From positions 1-64,000 of the forward strand of contig CAJXNS010000004.1 in NCBI GenBank assembly GCA_913057165.1: 64,000 bases of DNA, given 5' to 3'. The translations under genes and the position numbers were made by a program. Below, one piece after another: positions 1-9,038 of the stretch. Numbering within the stretch: position 1 is the stretch's first letter; the number at the start of each line of letters is the position of its first letter. Under the pieces are notes generated by a model, which had not been told where the DNA came from, did not search any database, and saw nothing but the letters and a program-made list of their open reading frames with translations. Origin of the DNA: an uncultured Trueperaceae bacterium (lineage in GTDB: Bacteria > Deinococcota > Deinococci > Deinococcales > Trueperaceae).

Positions 1-580
1 GGGCCACCCGCCGCCCCGCCCGTTCAGCGCCGGCTGGCCCATCCACAAAACCGCCTGGGGGGTCGATCCCCCACTCATGAAACGCTTGCCCGTCGAGGTC
101 GGCGGCGAACGCCCGGCCGTCTCGGTAGGCGTCTAGGCCGGAGAGTGGCACGCCGGCCACCTCCGCGGCATACGTCATGGCGCTCGGCTTGAGTCGACCG
201 GATGCACGCGCGGTGAAGTAGCCGGGCGGGTAGGCGTTGGCCCAGGCCACGCCACCTACCCCAGCATGTGCGGTCCAGTCGCTCACGAGGGTGCCCTGGT
301 CGATCAGGCGACGCAACGTCGGTCCCGGCCACGGTCCGTAATGTCCGTCCATGACCTGTGCCGCGTTCACGCCGGTGAGGAGCGCGGCCTGACCGGTGGC
401 GGACTGCGGCAGTCCAGGGGTGTCGAGGTTGGCGTCGATAGCGATGGCGGACGCCTCCGCAAGCTCCCAGGACGCACCCAGCCAGCGATCAAGGTGGGGT
501 GTTGGTGTCGCATGAAGCGGATTGGAGGCCTCGGCACGACCGAGACCCACGCCGTCTAAGAACAGTAGCAGCAGACTCAA
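1..580 (-). CDS. Alkaline-phosphatase-superfamily metalloenzyme (3' end outside window)
   Basis: Open frame of 193 codons that runs off the left edge, so the C-terminal part is missing. The N-terminus reads MSLLLLFLDGVGLG, with the metal-binding Asp at residue 9, followed by SATGQAALLTG at residues 60-70. That pairing is typical of the phosphopentomutase / cofactor-independent phosphoglycerate mutase side of the alkaline phosphatase superfamily, where the Asp and the Ser/Thr region hold two metal ions and the nucleophile. The start is a TTG nine bases after the trpS stop codon and in the same frame; there is no upstream alternative because the trpS stop closes the frame. It is probably cotranscribed behind trpS. 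Substrate not determinable; mutase, phosphatase or nuclease activity are all possible. Confidence 0.7.
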   Translation of the reverse strand, partial: MSLLLLFLDGVGLGRAEASNPLHATPTPHLDRWLGASWELAEASAIAIDANLDTPGLPQSATGQAALLTGVNAAQVMDGHYGPWPGPTLRRLIDQGTLVSDWTAHAGVGGVAWANAYPPGYFTARASGRLKPSAMTYAAEVAGVPLSGLDAYRDGRAFAADLDGQAFHEWGIDPPGGFVDGPAGAERAGRRVA

Positions 581-589
581 GTGCGGCCG

Positions 590-1606
590 TTAACGGCCAA
601 CCCCAACGGCCGCCTTGGCGCGAGCAAGAACCGGCTCGGCGATGGCTTCCGCCCGTTCCGCACCGCGGGCCAGGACAGCGTCAAGTTGGGCGGGATCGTC
701 GGCGTAGGTGCGGTAACGCTCTTGGATGGGGCGGACCGTTTCCATGATGGCTTCGAGCACCGTTTTCTTGAGGGTGCCGTACCCCTGCCCTTCAAATTCC
801 GTTTCGATCGCTTCCATTGGGCGGCCGGTCAAGCTTTGGTAAATGCCGAGGAGGTTACGAACGCCAGGGCTGGCGTGATCAAAGCGAACCTCTTGGCCTG
901 AGTCGGTGACGGCACCCATGACCGTCTTTTTGATGCGCGACTCGGGATCCAGGAGGTGAACGGCGTGACGGTCCCGTTCGCGGGCGATCGACTTCGACAT
1001 TTTGACTTCAGGGTCGTCAAACCCCATGACGCGCGCCCCCATCTTGGGCACGGTCGCTTTCGGCAGTTTGAAGACGTCACCGAAGAGTTGGTTGTAGCGG
1101 GTGGCAATATCGCGGGTCAGTTCAATGTGCTGGACCTGGTCTTCGCCGACCGGAACGAGTTCGGTGTCGTAAAGCAGAATGTCGGCTGCCTGAAGGACCG
1201 GGTAGTCCAGCAGGCCGGTTGAGACGGACTCACGCCCGTCGCTTTTGCTTTTAAATTGCGTCATTCGGTAGAGCCAACCTAGCGGCGTGAGGCAGTTCAG
1301 CAGCCAGGTGAGCTCGGCGTGGGCGCGAACGTGCGACTGGATGAAGACGATGTTCGTCTCGGGGTTAAGGCCGGCCGCGAAGTACAGCGCGGCCACCTCG
1401 CGGCTTTTGGCGGTTAGGTCGGCCGGGTCAATCTCCTCAGGAACGGTGAGTGCATGGAGGTCTACCACGCAGAAGACGTTGTCGCGTTCATCTTGATGAT
1501 CCACCCATTGACGCAGGGCGCCAAGGTACGTACCTAAGTGAAGGTTGCCGGTGGGTTGCACGCCGGAAAACACGCGCGGTTTGTGGGCTGCGGCCTCATC
1601 GCTCAT
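590..1606 (-). CDS. trpS: Tryptophanyl-tRNA synthetase
   Basis: Cytoplasmic class Ic synthetase, 338 residues, charging tRNA-Trp with tryptophan at the expense of ATP. The HIGH-type motif is at residues 20-25 (GNLHLG) and the KMSKS loop at 202-206. Length is usual for bacterial TrpRS. A longer frame begins at 1669, but the extra 21 residues overlap the next gene and look unlike protein; the chosen ATG lies 8 bases after a TATCCT -10 box, which favours leaderless translation. It lies 38 bases downstream of the M23 peptidase stop and is followed at once by the metalloenzyme gene. No T-box or trp attenuator is visible. Confidence 0.95.
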   Translation of the reverse strand: MSDEAAAHKPRVFSGVQPTGNLHLGTYLGALRQWVDHQDERDNVFCVVDLHALTVPEEIDPADLTAKSREVAALYFAAGLNPETNIVFIQSHVRAHAELTWLLNCLTPLGWLYRMTQFKSKSDGRESVSTGLLDYPVLQAADILLYDTELVPVGEDQVQHIELTRDIATRYNQLFGDVFKLPKATVPKMGARVMGFDDPEVKMSKSIARERDRHAVHLLDPESRIKKTVMGAVTDSGQEVRFDHASPGVRNLLGIYQSLTGRPMEAIETEFEGQGYGTLKKTVLEAIMETVRPIQERYRTYADDPAQLDAVLARGAERAEAIAEPVLARAKAAVGVGR

Positions 1607-1614
1607 AAGGCTTG

Positions 1615-1620
1615 AGGATA
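1615..1620 (-). promoter_or_regulatory. -10 box of leaderless trpS promoter
   Basis: TATCCT read on the minus strand, 8 bases upstream of the trpS ATG, with no Shine-Dalgarno in between. No convincing -35 element. Confidence 0.5.
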
Positions 1621-1644
1621 GCACCGGGGCCTGTCCGCTCGGGC

Positions 1645-2769
1645 CTACGGGCGTTTGCGGTTCACCCACGCCAGCGGGTTGGAGGCCAAGCCGTGGACAC
1701 GCATCTCCCAGTGCAGGTGTGGGCCGGTCGATAGGCCGGTGGAGCCAACCTCACCGATGACGTCGCCGCGGCGAACGGTCTGGCCGGCTGTGACGTTCAT
1801 GCGGGACTGGTGGTAGTACCGGCTGGTCACACCGCCGCCATGGTCGATCACGGTCAGCCCGCCCTTGATCGGGTACTGGCCGACCAGCACGACGACACCA
1901 TCGTTCGTCGCGCGGATGGGCGTACCGGTCGGGGCGGCGATGTCTTCTCCCATGTGGAAGCTGACGGGCCCGCCGGGAGCGTAGCGACGCGAACGGGCAA
2001 ACCCGGAGGTGCCGCGCCCTTCAATTGGAAGCAGGAACGGTTCTTGCCATTGCGGTTGTGGGGCGAGGTTGGCGCGAGCGCGCGCGAGGGCGGCCGCTTC
2101 AAGTTCACGCGCTTCGGGCGTGACGGCACTGAGGACTTCGCCGGAGAGCTGCAGCAGTTGTACGTCGCCTGCCAGGGGTCCATGCGCCACGGTGCGCTGT
2201 TCGCTCCTGACGGACTCGCGCCCCCAGCGCAATTCGATCGGCACCGTGTCCGCTTCGGTGCGGAGTGGCGCCACCCCAAAGGCGTAAAAGATTTCGCCTT
2301 CTTGCAGAAGGGGCGTGGGGCGGCCGTCGATGAGGATTTCGGGGCTGCCGAGAGCGGCGAGTTGGTCCCGCTCGAAGCGAACGCTGACGGTGAACGGGTC
2401 ACCAGGCCGGGAGCCGCCCGTGATCACCCAGCGGGGTTCCACAGGCGGAACGGGCGTGAGCGCCACCGTTTGGGTGGTGGTGGCACCGTTGCGGTCAACC
2501 GCTTCAATCGTCAAGTCGCGCACGCCCGCCCGGGCGCTCAACTGCACGTCGAGTGCCTGGTCCACTTGCTCGACGGTCCAGTCGGCGTACGTCAAGGTAA
2601 ACGTGACGGGGCGGTCGGCGCTCACGCGCACGTGAAACGTCCGGTCGATTTCGACGACCGTGGGGGCTTCCACCCAAAGTTGGGGGGTTTGTGGGTTGTT
2701 AGCAAGCGCCAGGAGCGGCAGGCAGGCGACGAGCAGGAACAGCGTCGTCTGGGCCGCGCGGCGCTTCAT
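1645..2769 (-). CDS. Secreted M23 (LytM-type) peptidoglycan endopeptidase
   Basis: Protein of 374 residues with a basic, hydrophobic N-terminal signal peptide (residues 1-23). Residues 30-240 are beta-rich with no family I recognise, and a C-terminal M23 domain spans about 250-370. Zinc ligands visible are H272 and D276 (HMGED) and the HLH at 351-353, preceded by the usual GSTGLSTGPH stretch. Enzymes of this family cut glycine- or meso-DAP-containing peptide crosslinks of the cell wall, or act as activators when ligands are lost; here the ligands are intact. The ATG overlaps the hpt stop by four bases (ATGA), so translation is probably coupled and the gene belongs to the rluB-hpt-M23 transcript. 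Confidence 0.88.
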   Translation of the reverse strand: MKRRAAQTTLFLLVACLPLLALANNPQTPQLWVEAPTVVEIDRTFHVRVSADRPVTFTLTYADWTVEQVDQALDVQLSARAGVRDLTIEAVDRNGATTTQTVALTPVPPVEPRWVITGGSRPGDPFTVSVRFERDQLAALGSPEILIDGRPTPLLQEGEIFYAFGVAPLRTEADTVPIELRWGRESVRSEQRTVAHGPLAGDVQLLQLSGEVLSAVTPEARELEAAALARARANLAPQPQWQEPFLLPIEGRGTSGFARSRRYAPGGPVSFHMGEDIAAPTGTPIRATNDGVVVLVGQYPIKGGLTVIDHGGGVTSRYYHQSRMNVTAGQTVRRGDVIGEVGSTGLSTGPHLHWEMRVHGLASNPLAWVNRKRP

Positions 2770-3317
2770 GACGTCGGTTCGTCGGCTTTGCTGGTTACGA
2801 ACGGAAGGTTGCGGTAGTGATGGGCCATGTCGAGGCCGTACCCGTACACGTACGCATCTTCGATTTCAAACCCGAGGTAATCGATGGGGACGTCAACCAT
2901 GCGTTTGGACGGTTTGCTGAGCAGCGTGGCGACCTTGAGCGAGCTGGGTCCGCGTCCTTCTAAGTAGGAGCGGAGGTATTGCATGGTGAGGCCGGTGTCG
3001 ACAATGTCTTCAACCAGCAACACGTGTTTGTTTTTGAGGCTTTGGTCAAGGTCCTTGGTGAGTTTCACTTCACCGGACGTTTCGGTGCGGCTGCCGTAGC
3101 TTGAAACGCTGAGGAAGTCAACGGTGAGTGGCAAGTCGATGGCGCGCACCAGGTCGGCCATGAACAAAAACGCACCGTTTAAGACGCAGATCAGGTGGAG
3201 CGGCTCGCCGGCATAGTCGTGGGTGATGGTGCGCCCTAACGTCTCCACGCGGGATTGAATCTCCGCTTCGGACAGTTGCACGGTTCCGGCGCCTGGTTGG
3301 AAGATGCTGTCGCTCAT
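2766..3317 (-). CDS. hpt: Hypoxanthine phosphoribosyltransferase
   Basis: Purine salvage enzyme of 183 residues that joins hypoxanthine or guanine to PRPP to give IMP or GMP. The type I phosphoribosyltransferase signature VLLVEDIVDTGLT lies at residues 99-111, and the flexible-loop region containing SSYGSRTETSGEV is at 72-84. Length is typical. Both ends overlap neighbours by ATGA junctions: the start overlaps the upstream pseudouridine synthase stop and its own stop overlaps the M23 peptidase start, giving a three-gene coupled unit. Confidence 0.93.
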   Translation of the reverse strand: MSDSIFQPGAGTVQLSEAEIQSRVETLGRTITHDYAGEPLHLICVLNGAFLFMADLVRAIDLPLTVDFLSVSSYGSRTETSGEVKLTKDLDQSLKNKHVLLVEDIVDTGLTMQYLRSYLEGRGPSSLKVATLLSKPSKRMVDVPIDYLGFEIEDAYVYGYGLDMAHHYRNLPFVTSKADEPTS

Positions 3318-4081
3318 GGGGCCCTCCGTTTGGCCGCGCGTGCGGCTTCGCTTGGAGCATACCGAAGGGCCGCTGTTTCGGTCTCGTCAAGATCGCGCCA
3401 GTGGCCGGGCTTGAGGTCGCCAAGTTGGACGCTGGCGTGTTCGGTGCGGATGAGCCGCCGCACGCTGCGTCCGACGGCGGCGATCATGCGGCGGACCTGC
3501 CGGTTGCGTCCCTCGTGCAGCACCATTTCGCAGCCTTGGGGGTGGGGCCTGACATCGTCGGCGCGTGCGGGTCCGTCTTCAAGCCTGACGCCGCGGCGCA
3601 GCGCGGCGGCTTCGGCGGGTGTGAGCGGTCCTCCTTCTAAGTGCACGACGTAGCGTTTGTGGTGTTCGTAACGGGGGTGGGTGAGGCGCAGGGTCAGGTC
3701 GCCGTCGTTGGTGAGCAGGAGAAGGCCTTCGCTGTTCAGGTCAAGCCGGCCGACGCTATGCAGCCCCGGGATGCGAGGCAGATCACGAAAGATGGTGGGG
3801 CGTCCTTGTGGATCGTGGACGGTGGCGATGAGGCCGACGGGCTTGTGGTACGCGAGGACGCGGGTCTCGGGCGCGTCTGCAGCGACGGGCTGACCGTCGA
3901 GCATGACGTGGTCTTGGGCGGTGACGCGGTCGCCGAGTGTGGCCTTTTGGCCGTTGATGGTGAGGCGTCCTGCGTCGATCCATGCTTCAGCGGTGCGTCT
4001 GGACGGAGCGTGCCCGAGGCGAGCAAGCCACTTTTGCAGGCGTTCCCCTGCGGGCGGCGGTGGGGTGTTTTCGTTGGGCAC
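3314..4081 (-). CDS. rluB: RsuA/RluB-family rRNA pseudouridine synthase
   Basis: Protein of 255 residues. An N-terminal S4 RNA-binding domain (about residues 8-65, beginning ERLQKWLARLG) precedes the catalytic domain, whose motif is GRLDLNSEGLLLLTNDG with the nucleophilic Asp in RLDL. Such enzymes isomerise uridine to pseudouridine in 23S (RluB) or 16S (RsuA) rRNA; the symbol is the best guess between the two. The frame is open to 4600, but the extra N-terminus covers the divergent aminopeptidase gene; the GTG at 4081 is chosen because it directly precedes the S4 domain and lies 6 bases after a TACGCT -10 box. First gene of the rluB-hpt-M23 unit. Confidence 0.87.
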   Translation of the reverse strand: MPNENTPPPPAGERLQKWLARLGHAPSRRTAEAWIDAGRLTINGQKATLGDRVTAQDHVMLDGQPVAADAPETRVLAYHKPVGLIATVHDPQGRPTIFRDLPRIPGLHSVGRLDLNSEGLLLLTNDGDLTLRLTHPRYEHHKRYVVHLEGGPLTPAEAAALRRGVRLEDGPARADDVRPHPQGCEMVLHEGRNRQVRRMIAAVGRSVRRLIRTEHASVQLGDLKPGHWRDLDETETAALRYAPSEAARAAKRRAP

Positions 4082-4087
4082 GCTAGG

Positions 4088-4093
4088 AGCGTA
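4088..4093 (-). promoter_or_regulatory. -10 box of leaderless rluB promoter
   Basis: TACGCT on the minus strand, 6 bases before the GTG start of the pseudouridine synthase gene; no Shine-Dalgarno. It sits back to back with the aminopeptidase promoter in a 36-base divergent spacer. Confidence 0.5.
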
Positions 4094-4104
4094 CCGGCTC
4101 GCGG

Positions 4105-4110
4105 TACCCT
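4105..4110 (+). promoter_or_regulatory. -10 box of leaderless aminopeptidase promoter
   Basis: TACCCT seven bases before the ATG of the M29 aminopeptidase gene; no Shine-Dalgarno sequence and no clear -35. Confidence 0.5.
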
Positions 4111-4117
4111 TGGCGGC

Positions 4118-5206
4118 ATGCTCAATGCAATGGACGTCAAGTACGCAGACCTGCTTTTGGATTACAGCGCTGAGGTCAAGCCTGGCGACGTGGTGTCGAT
4201 TCACGTGGACACGCCCGCGGTCGGTTTGGCGCGTGCGTTGGTACGTGGTGCACTGGAGCGTGACGCCGTACCGCGCTTGCATCTTGCCTACCCGGAGTTG
4301 AACGAGGACATCGTGCGATTGGCGGGCGCTTCGTACGTGGCGAGCGAACCCGATGTCGAACGGTTTGAGGTGGAACGTGCTGACGCTTGGGTTCGGGTGG
4401 CAGCACCGACAAACCGGCGGGCGCTTCAAGGTGTGGATCCAGCTCGATTGGGGGCGCTTGAAGCGCGTATGCAGGAGGTGCAGGCGTTGCGGGTGCGTGA
4501 CACGCGCTGGGTGAGCACCCTCTACCCTACGGCGGCAGGGGCGCAGGATGCGGGGATGGGCTTGGATGATTTTGAGGCGTTCACGCTGGGTGCGATGCAC
4601 CTGTTTGACGACGATCCACAGGCGGCTTGGCGGGCGTTATCGGCCCGGCAAGCAGCACTTGTCGAGCGCTTGTCGCAGGCCGATGAGGTGCGCATTGAGG
4701 CGGAGGGTACAGACTTGACGCTGCGGGTTGGAGGACGCACTTGGGTAAACAGTGACGGCAAGCGCAACATGCCGTCCGGTGAGGTGTTCACCGGTCCGAT
4801 CGAAACGAGCGCGGAGGGCACGGTGCACTTTGATGTCCCAAGCTTCGTGGCTGGCCAAGAGGTGCGCGACGTGCGACTTCGGTTTGAAGCGGGCGTTGTG
4901 GTGGAGGCTAGCGCAGGGGTCGGTGAAGCGTTGCTACTGGAGCGCTTGGAGGCCGACGCGGGGGCGCGGCGTCTTGGAGAAATTGGGATCGGTACCAATA
5001 ACCAGATCGATCGGCCGACGGGCAGCACGCTGTTCGACGAGAAGATCGGGGGGACGGTGCATTTGGCGTTGGGGCGTTCGTACACGAACACCGGGGGCGT
5101 GAATGAGAGCCGTATTCACTGGGATTTGATTCGGGACCTGCGGTCGGGCGGGCGCATCAGTCTTGACGGGGCGGTGTTCCAGGAAAACGGTGTATTTCGG
5201 GGTTGA
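4118..5206 (+). CDS. M29-family (AmpS/AmpT type) metal-dependent aminopeptidase
   Basis: Cytoplasmic exopeptidase of 362 residues that removes N-terminal amino acids from peptides. Candidate two-metal-site residues occur in the family order: E222 (SGEVFTGP), E288 (LGEIGIGTN), H315 (GTVHLA), H334 and D336 (SRIHWD). The length is a little below the roughly 410 residues of the Thermus and Bacillus enzymes; the N-terminal domain is shorter. The frame is open upstream to 3641 but that part is antisense to rluB; the ATG at 4118 (or 4130, in frame) directly follows a -10 box. Transcribed alone, divergent from rluB. Confidence 0.9.
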   Translation: MLNAMDVKYADLLLDYSAEVKPGDVVSIHVDTPAVGLARALVRGALERDAVPRLHLAYPELNEDIVRLAGASYVASEPDVERFEVERADAWVRVAAPTNRRALQGVDPARLGALEARMQEVQALRVRDTRWVSTLYPTAAGAQDAGMGLDDFEAFTLGAMHLFDDDPQAAWRALSARQAALVERLSQADEVRIEAEGTDLTLRVGGRTWVNSDGKRNMPSGEVFTGPIETSAEGTVHFDVPSFVAGQEVRDVRLRFEAGVVVEASAGVGEALLLERLEADAGARRLGEIGIGTNNQIDRPTGSTLFDEKIGGTVHLALGRSYTNTGGVNESRIHWDLIRDLRSGGRISLDGAVFQENGVFRG

Positions 5207-5252
5207 CGCCTCAGGTCCGCTATCCACATACGCAATTGTTTGAAAATATGCC

Positions 5253-5281
5253 TTGACGCGTATACCCCTAGGGGGTATGTT
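5253..5281 (+). promoter_or_regulatory. Promoter of the rhodanese gene
   Basis: TTGACG at 5253-5258 and TATGTT at 5276-5281, separated by 17 bases, 6 bases upstream of the ATG at 5288. The transcript would be leaderless or nearly so. The spacer is almost entirely occupied by the palindrome at 5262-5278. Confidence 0.75.
5262..5278 (+). promoter_or_regulatory. CsoR/CstR-family-like operator in the rhodanese promoter
   Basis: ATACCCCTAGGGGGTAT: perfect 7-bp arms (ATACCCC / GGGGTAT) around a three-base centre, lying between the -35 and the -10 and sharing three bases with the -10. G/C-rich palindromes with flanking AT are the known binding-site type of the CsoR/RcnR/FrmR/CstR repressors. Because the controlled gene is a rhodanese, the persulfide sensor CstR is the best-fitting member. 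No gene for such a repressor lies in this window. A closely similar 17-mer lies upstream of trxB at 36059-36075. Confidence 0.65.
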
Positions 5282-5287
5282 CCAAGC

Positions 5288-5743
5288 ATGGCAAACGCAT
5301 CAAAACCAGCGAAAAACGCCCGCTCGAACAGCCGCCTCCCCGTCCTGATCGGCATCCTTGGCGCCACCACCGCGATCGTGGCAACCCTGCTCGTCACGAC
5401 CTTCGGTCAAGCCAGTGGTGAGCCCCTCACCACCATCAGCGTGCAACAACTCCACAACGACAACACCAACGGCGACATCGTGCTGCTCGACGTCCGCGAA
5501 CCGTGGGAGTACGAACAAGGCCACGTCGAAAACGCCGTGCTGATGCCACTCATTTACGGCACCGCCCAACTCGCCACCGAAGCAGGTCTCGATAAAAACG
5601 AACCCGTCTACGTCTTCTGCCGCTCAGGCAACCGCTCCATGCAAGCGTCACGGGCACTCGTCAACGCAGGCTTTACCGACGTCCGAAACGTCGATGGCGG
5701 CATCATCGCCTGGACCGAAGCCGGCCTACCGCTCGTCGACTGA
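5288..5743 (+). CDS. Membrane-anchored rhodanese-like sulfurtransferase
   Basis: Protein of 151 residues: a short basic N-terminus, one transmembrane segment (about 18-38) and one rhodanese domain (about 48-150) predicted outside the cytoplasmic membrane. The active-site loop CRSGNRS begins at the catalytic C111, which would carry a persulfide. Rhodaneses of this size move sulfane sulfur between donors such as thiosulfate or glutathione persulfide and acceptors. The ATG at 5288 directly follows the -10 box; the frame is open upstream, but that stretch is promoter. It stands alone between the aminopeptidase gene and tRNA-Leu. The operator points to induction by reactive sulfur (or copper), an inference. 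Confidence 0.88.
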   Translation: MANASKPAKNARSNSRLPVLIGILGATTAIVATLLVTTFGQASGEPLTTISVQQLHNDNTNGDIVLLDVREPWEYEQGHVENAVLMPLIYGTAQLATEAGLDKNEPVYVFCRSGNRSMQASRALVNAGFTDVRNVDGGIIAWTEAGLPLVD

Positions 5744-5754
5744 CGCAAGCGTCG

Positions 5755-5783
5755 TTGACACACCCCGCCTCTGGGGGTACGCT
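5755..5783 (+). promoter_or_regulatory. tRNA-Leu promoter
   Basis: TTGACA at 5755-5760 and TACGCT at 5778-5783 with 17 bases between, 21 bases before the tRNA. It is the best consensus promoter in the window and supports TANNNT as the local -10 form. Confidence 0.8.
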
Positions 5784-5804
5784 CCCATCCTGCGTCTGCG
5801 GCGT

Positions 5805-5891
5805 GCCGAAGTGGCGGAATTGGTAGACGCGCATGATTCAGGGTCATGTGACCGCAAGGTCGTGTGGGTTCAAGTCCCACCTTCGGCACCA
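5805..5891 (+). tRNA. tRNA-Leu (CAG anticodon)
   Basis: Class II tRNA of 87 bases with encoded CCA (5889-5891). The acceptor stem GCCGAAG / CTTCGGC pairs fully, the anticodon CAG is at 5839-5841 in a TTCAGGG loop, a long variable arm is present as expected for leucine, and the T-loop is GTTCAAGTC. It reads CUG, the leucine codon favoured in GC-rich genomes. A consensus promoter precedes it and a hairpin terminator follows. Confidence 0.97.
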
Positions 5892-5896
5892 AACAC

Positions 5897-5930
5897 GCCC
5901 CCGGGTTGAACCCGGGGGCGCTTTCGTTTC
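5897..5930 (+). terminator. Rho-independent terminator of tRNA-Leu
   Basis: Perfect 9-bp stem GCCCCCGGG / CCCGGGGGC (5897-5905 and 5911-5919) with loop TTGAA, then a T-rich stretch (ctttcgtttc). It may also serve the convergent glyS transcript. Confidence 0.85.
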
Positions 5931-5962
5931 ACAAGCAGGTACAGACGAAAGAACCACGGAGG

Positions 5963-8091
5963 CTAGGCCGAGGTTGCCAGCGCCTCGTCGATCGCCCCTA
6001 ACGCCGAGAGGGTGTCACTCACCGCACGAAGCAACGCCAGGCGGTTTTCACGCACCTTCGGGTCGTCGACCATTACCAACACATCATCCAAATACCGATC
6101 CAGCGGTTCCTTGACCGACAGCACAGCGTCCAAACCATCCACCTTCGTCCAATCGAACGCAACGCCCTGCCCAACATCCCAACCTGGAAGAAGCCGCTGA
6201 AGGCTCGCAATGACGGTCTCCACCCCATCCGCCGCCGCAGGCAGCGAACGCAGCAGGGCCGCTTCTTCCTCCTCGGTAAAACGGCTCGGATCGGGTGCCA
6301 CACCCGACGGCGCTTGCGAACCCAAATTCGCTGCACGCTTGTAGAGCGCTTGCAGCGCCTCAAACGCTGGCGTCGCCGACACGGCATCAAGTAGGTGGGC
6401 GCGCCTGGCCGCCAGGACCACCGGCGGTGCTCCCGCCGTGGCCGCCCGCACTGCCGTCACGCCCACGCCTTCATCACCAAGAAGCGACGCCACGCGATCC
6501 CACACAAAACGCTCGACCTCAAGGCGGACGTCCTCGCTCGCAACCACGTCCGCATCGGCGTAACCCTCGGCAACCATCGCCACCAAATCTCGCAACGAGA
6601 CATCCCATGCGTTGGCCGTCAACACCCGCGCGAGACCGTTGGCGGCCCGACGCAACCCGAACGGATCGGCTGAACCGCTGGGGCGCTTGCCCAACGCGAA
6701 GAACCCAAGCAGGGTGTCCAGCCGGTCGCATACCGACACGACCGCACCGGCATCACCAGCGGGCAGCGCACCGCCCGACACCTTCGGAAGCACCGCATCC
6801 TCAAGCGCTTGTGCCGCCGCCGGGCTCAAGCCTTCTTCCAGGGCGTAAGACCGACCCATGACCCCTTCGAGCTCAGGAAGTTCATCCACCATGCCGGTCG
6901 CAAGGTCGGCCTTAAAGAGTGGCAACGCCGACTGAAGCGCAGCCATGGTTTTCTCATCGAGTCCCACACTTTGGCCCACCAGTGGCGCCACCGCGCGAAC
7001 GCGCGCCACCTTGTCTTCCACCGTCCCAAGACCTTTCTGGAAGGCGATCCCGGCAAGTCCCCACGCATGCTGCGCCAGCGTTTGACTGCGATCTGAATCC
7101 CAGAAGAATCGGGCGTCGTACAAGCGACCATCGAGCACGGCCTCGTAGCCCGCACGCACCGCAGACGCGTCGCCAACGACGGTATTGCTGATGCCAACAA
7201 AACGGTCTGCCAGTTCACCGGTGGGGGCTTGTAGCGGCACGTAGCGTTGATGGTGAATCATGACGGTGCTGAGCACCTCGTCGGGCAAGGCCAAGTACCG
7301 GGCGTCAAACCGGCCAAGGATCGCAACGGGCCACTCGACGAGATTCACCACCTCCGCGAGAAGCTCGTCGTCCTCAACGGGCGTCAGACCCTCTGGCGCG
7401 GCTGCGCCTGCGAGCGCTTCACGCAACCGGTCACGACGCTCCTGCGGACTGGCCAGAACAAACGCGTCACGCAGGCGGTCTTCGTACGCCCCCGGGTGAT
7501 CCAAGGCGATCGGATCCGGCGCCATAAAACGATGGCCGCGCGTCACGCGATCGGCCTTGAGGCCATCGACGTCCACGGGCAGCACGGTGTCATCCAGCAG
7601 CGCGACCAACCAGGACACGGGGCGCACAAACGCAAGTTCGCCTGAACCCCAACGCATCTTGCGCGGGGCGGGCAGCGAGCGGACGACCTCCGCCAGCCGT
7701 TCAGGCAACACCTCGGCGGTGGGCTCTCCCCCAACCTCCAGCTCCACCACCACATAATCGCCGCGCTCGGTGGTCTCCACCCGCAAGGCATTCGGGTCGA
7801 CACCCAAGCCGCGGGCAAAACCAGCGGCGGCCTTGGAGGGTGAACCGTCCGCCTCAAAGGCCACCTTGGCGCTTGGACCGCGCCGCTTCACCGTCGTCCG
7901 CTCGGTGGCTTCAGGCAAACCGGTCACCCGGACGGCCAGGCGCCGCGGTGTGGCAAACGAGGTCACCTGCGCGTACGGCAGGCCCGCATCCTCAAGCAGC
8001 GCCGTGACGCGCTCATGCAGCGCCTCACGCCCCTGATCGACGTACCAGGAGGGCAGTTCTTCCGTTCCAATTTCAAACAGCAAGTCGGGCA

Positions 8092-8092
<1 letters not shown>
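5963..8092 (-). CDS. glyS: Glycyl-tRNA synthetase beta subunit
   Basis: Subunit of 709 residues of the bacterial alpha2beta2 GlyRS. The N-terminus (MPDLLFEIGTEELPSWYVDQ) is the family hallmark, and the C-terminal part resembles a DALR anticodon-binding region. The beta chain provides tRNA recognition while GlyQ holds the active site. The start at 8092 is chosen because MPDLLFEIGTEELP is the conserved beginning and the ATG overlaps the glyQ stop (TGATG), implying tight coupling. Deinococcus and Thermus are generally credited with the unrelated single-chain alpha2 GlyRS, so this two-subunit type is informative about lineage. Confidence 0.95.
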
Positions 8093-8952
<860 letters not shown>

Positions 8953-9018
8953 GGTGACTCCCGTAAGCACGTTCGGGGTTCCGTTCGGACGCAGCGCTCA
9001 ACGTAAGCAACGCCCTTT

Positions 9019-9032
9019 CGCGTCCGGACGCG
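9019..9032. promoter_or_regulatory. Perfect 14-bp palindrome between glyQ and clpC
   Basis: CGCGTCCGGACGCG, self-complementary over its full length, 6 bases upstream of the TACTAT box (9039-9044) that could be the clpC -10. The position suits an operator. It matches neither CIRCE nor the CtsR site. Confidence 0.35.
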
Positions 9033-9038
9033 AGCGCG

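Noticed and set aside
1607-1644. trp attenuator or T-box before trpS
   Set aside because: The spacer is only 38 bases and the -10 lies directly before the ATG, leaving no leader.
1810-2817. 335-codon plus-strand open frame
   Set aside because: Antisense to the M23 peptidase and the end of hpt, both with clear motifs; composition is that of a shadow frame.
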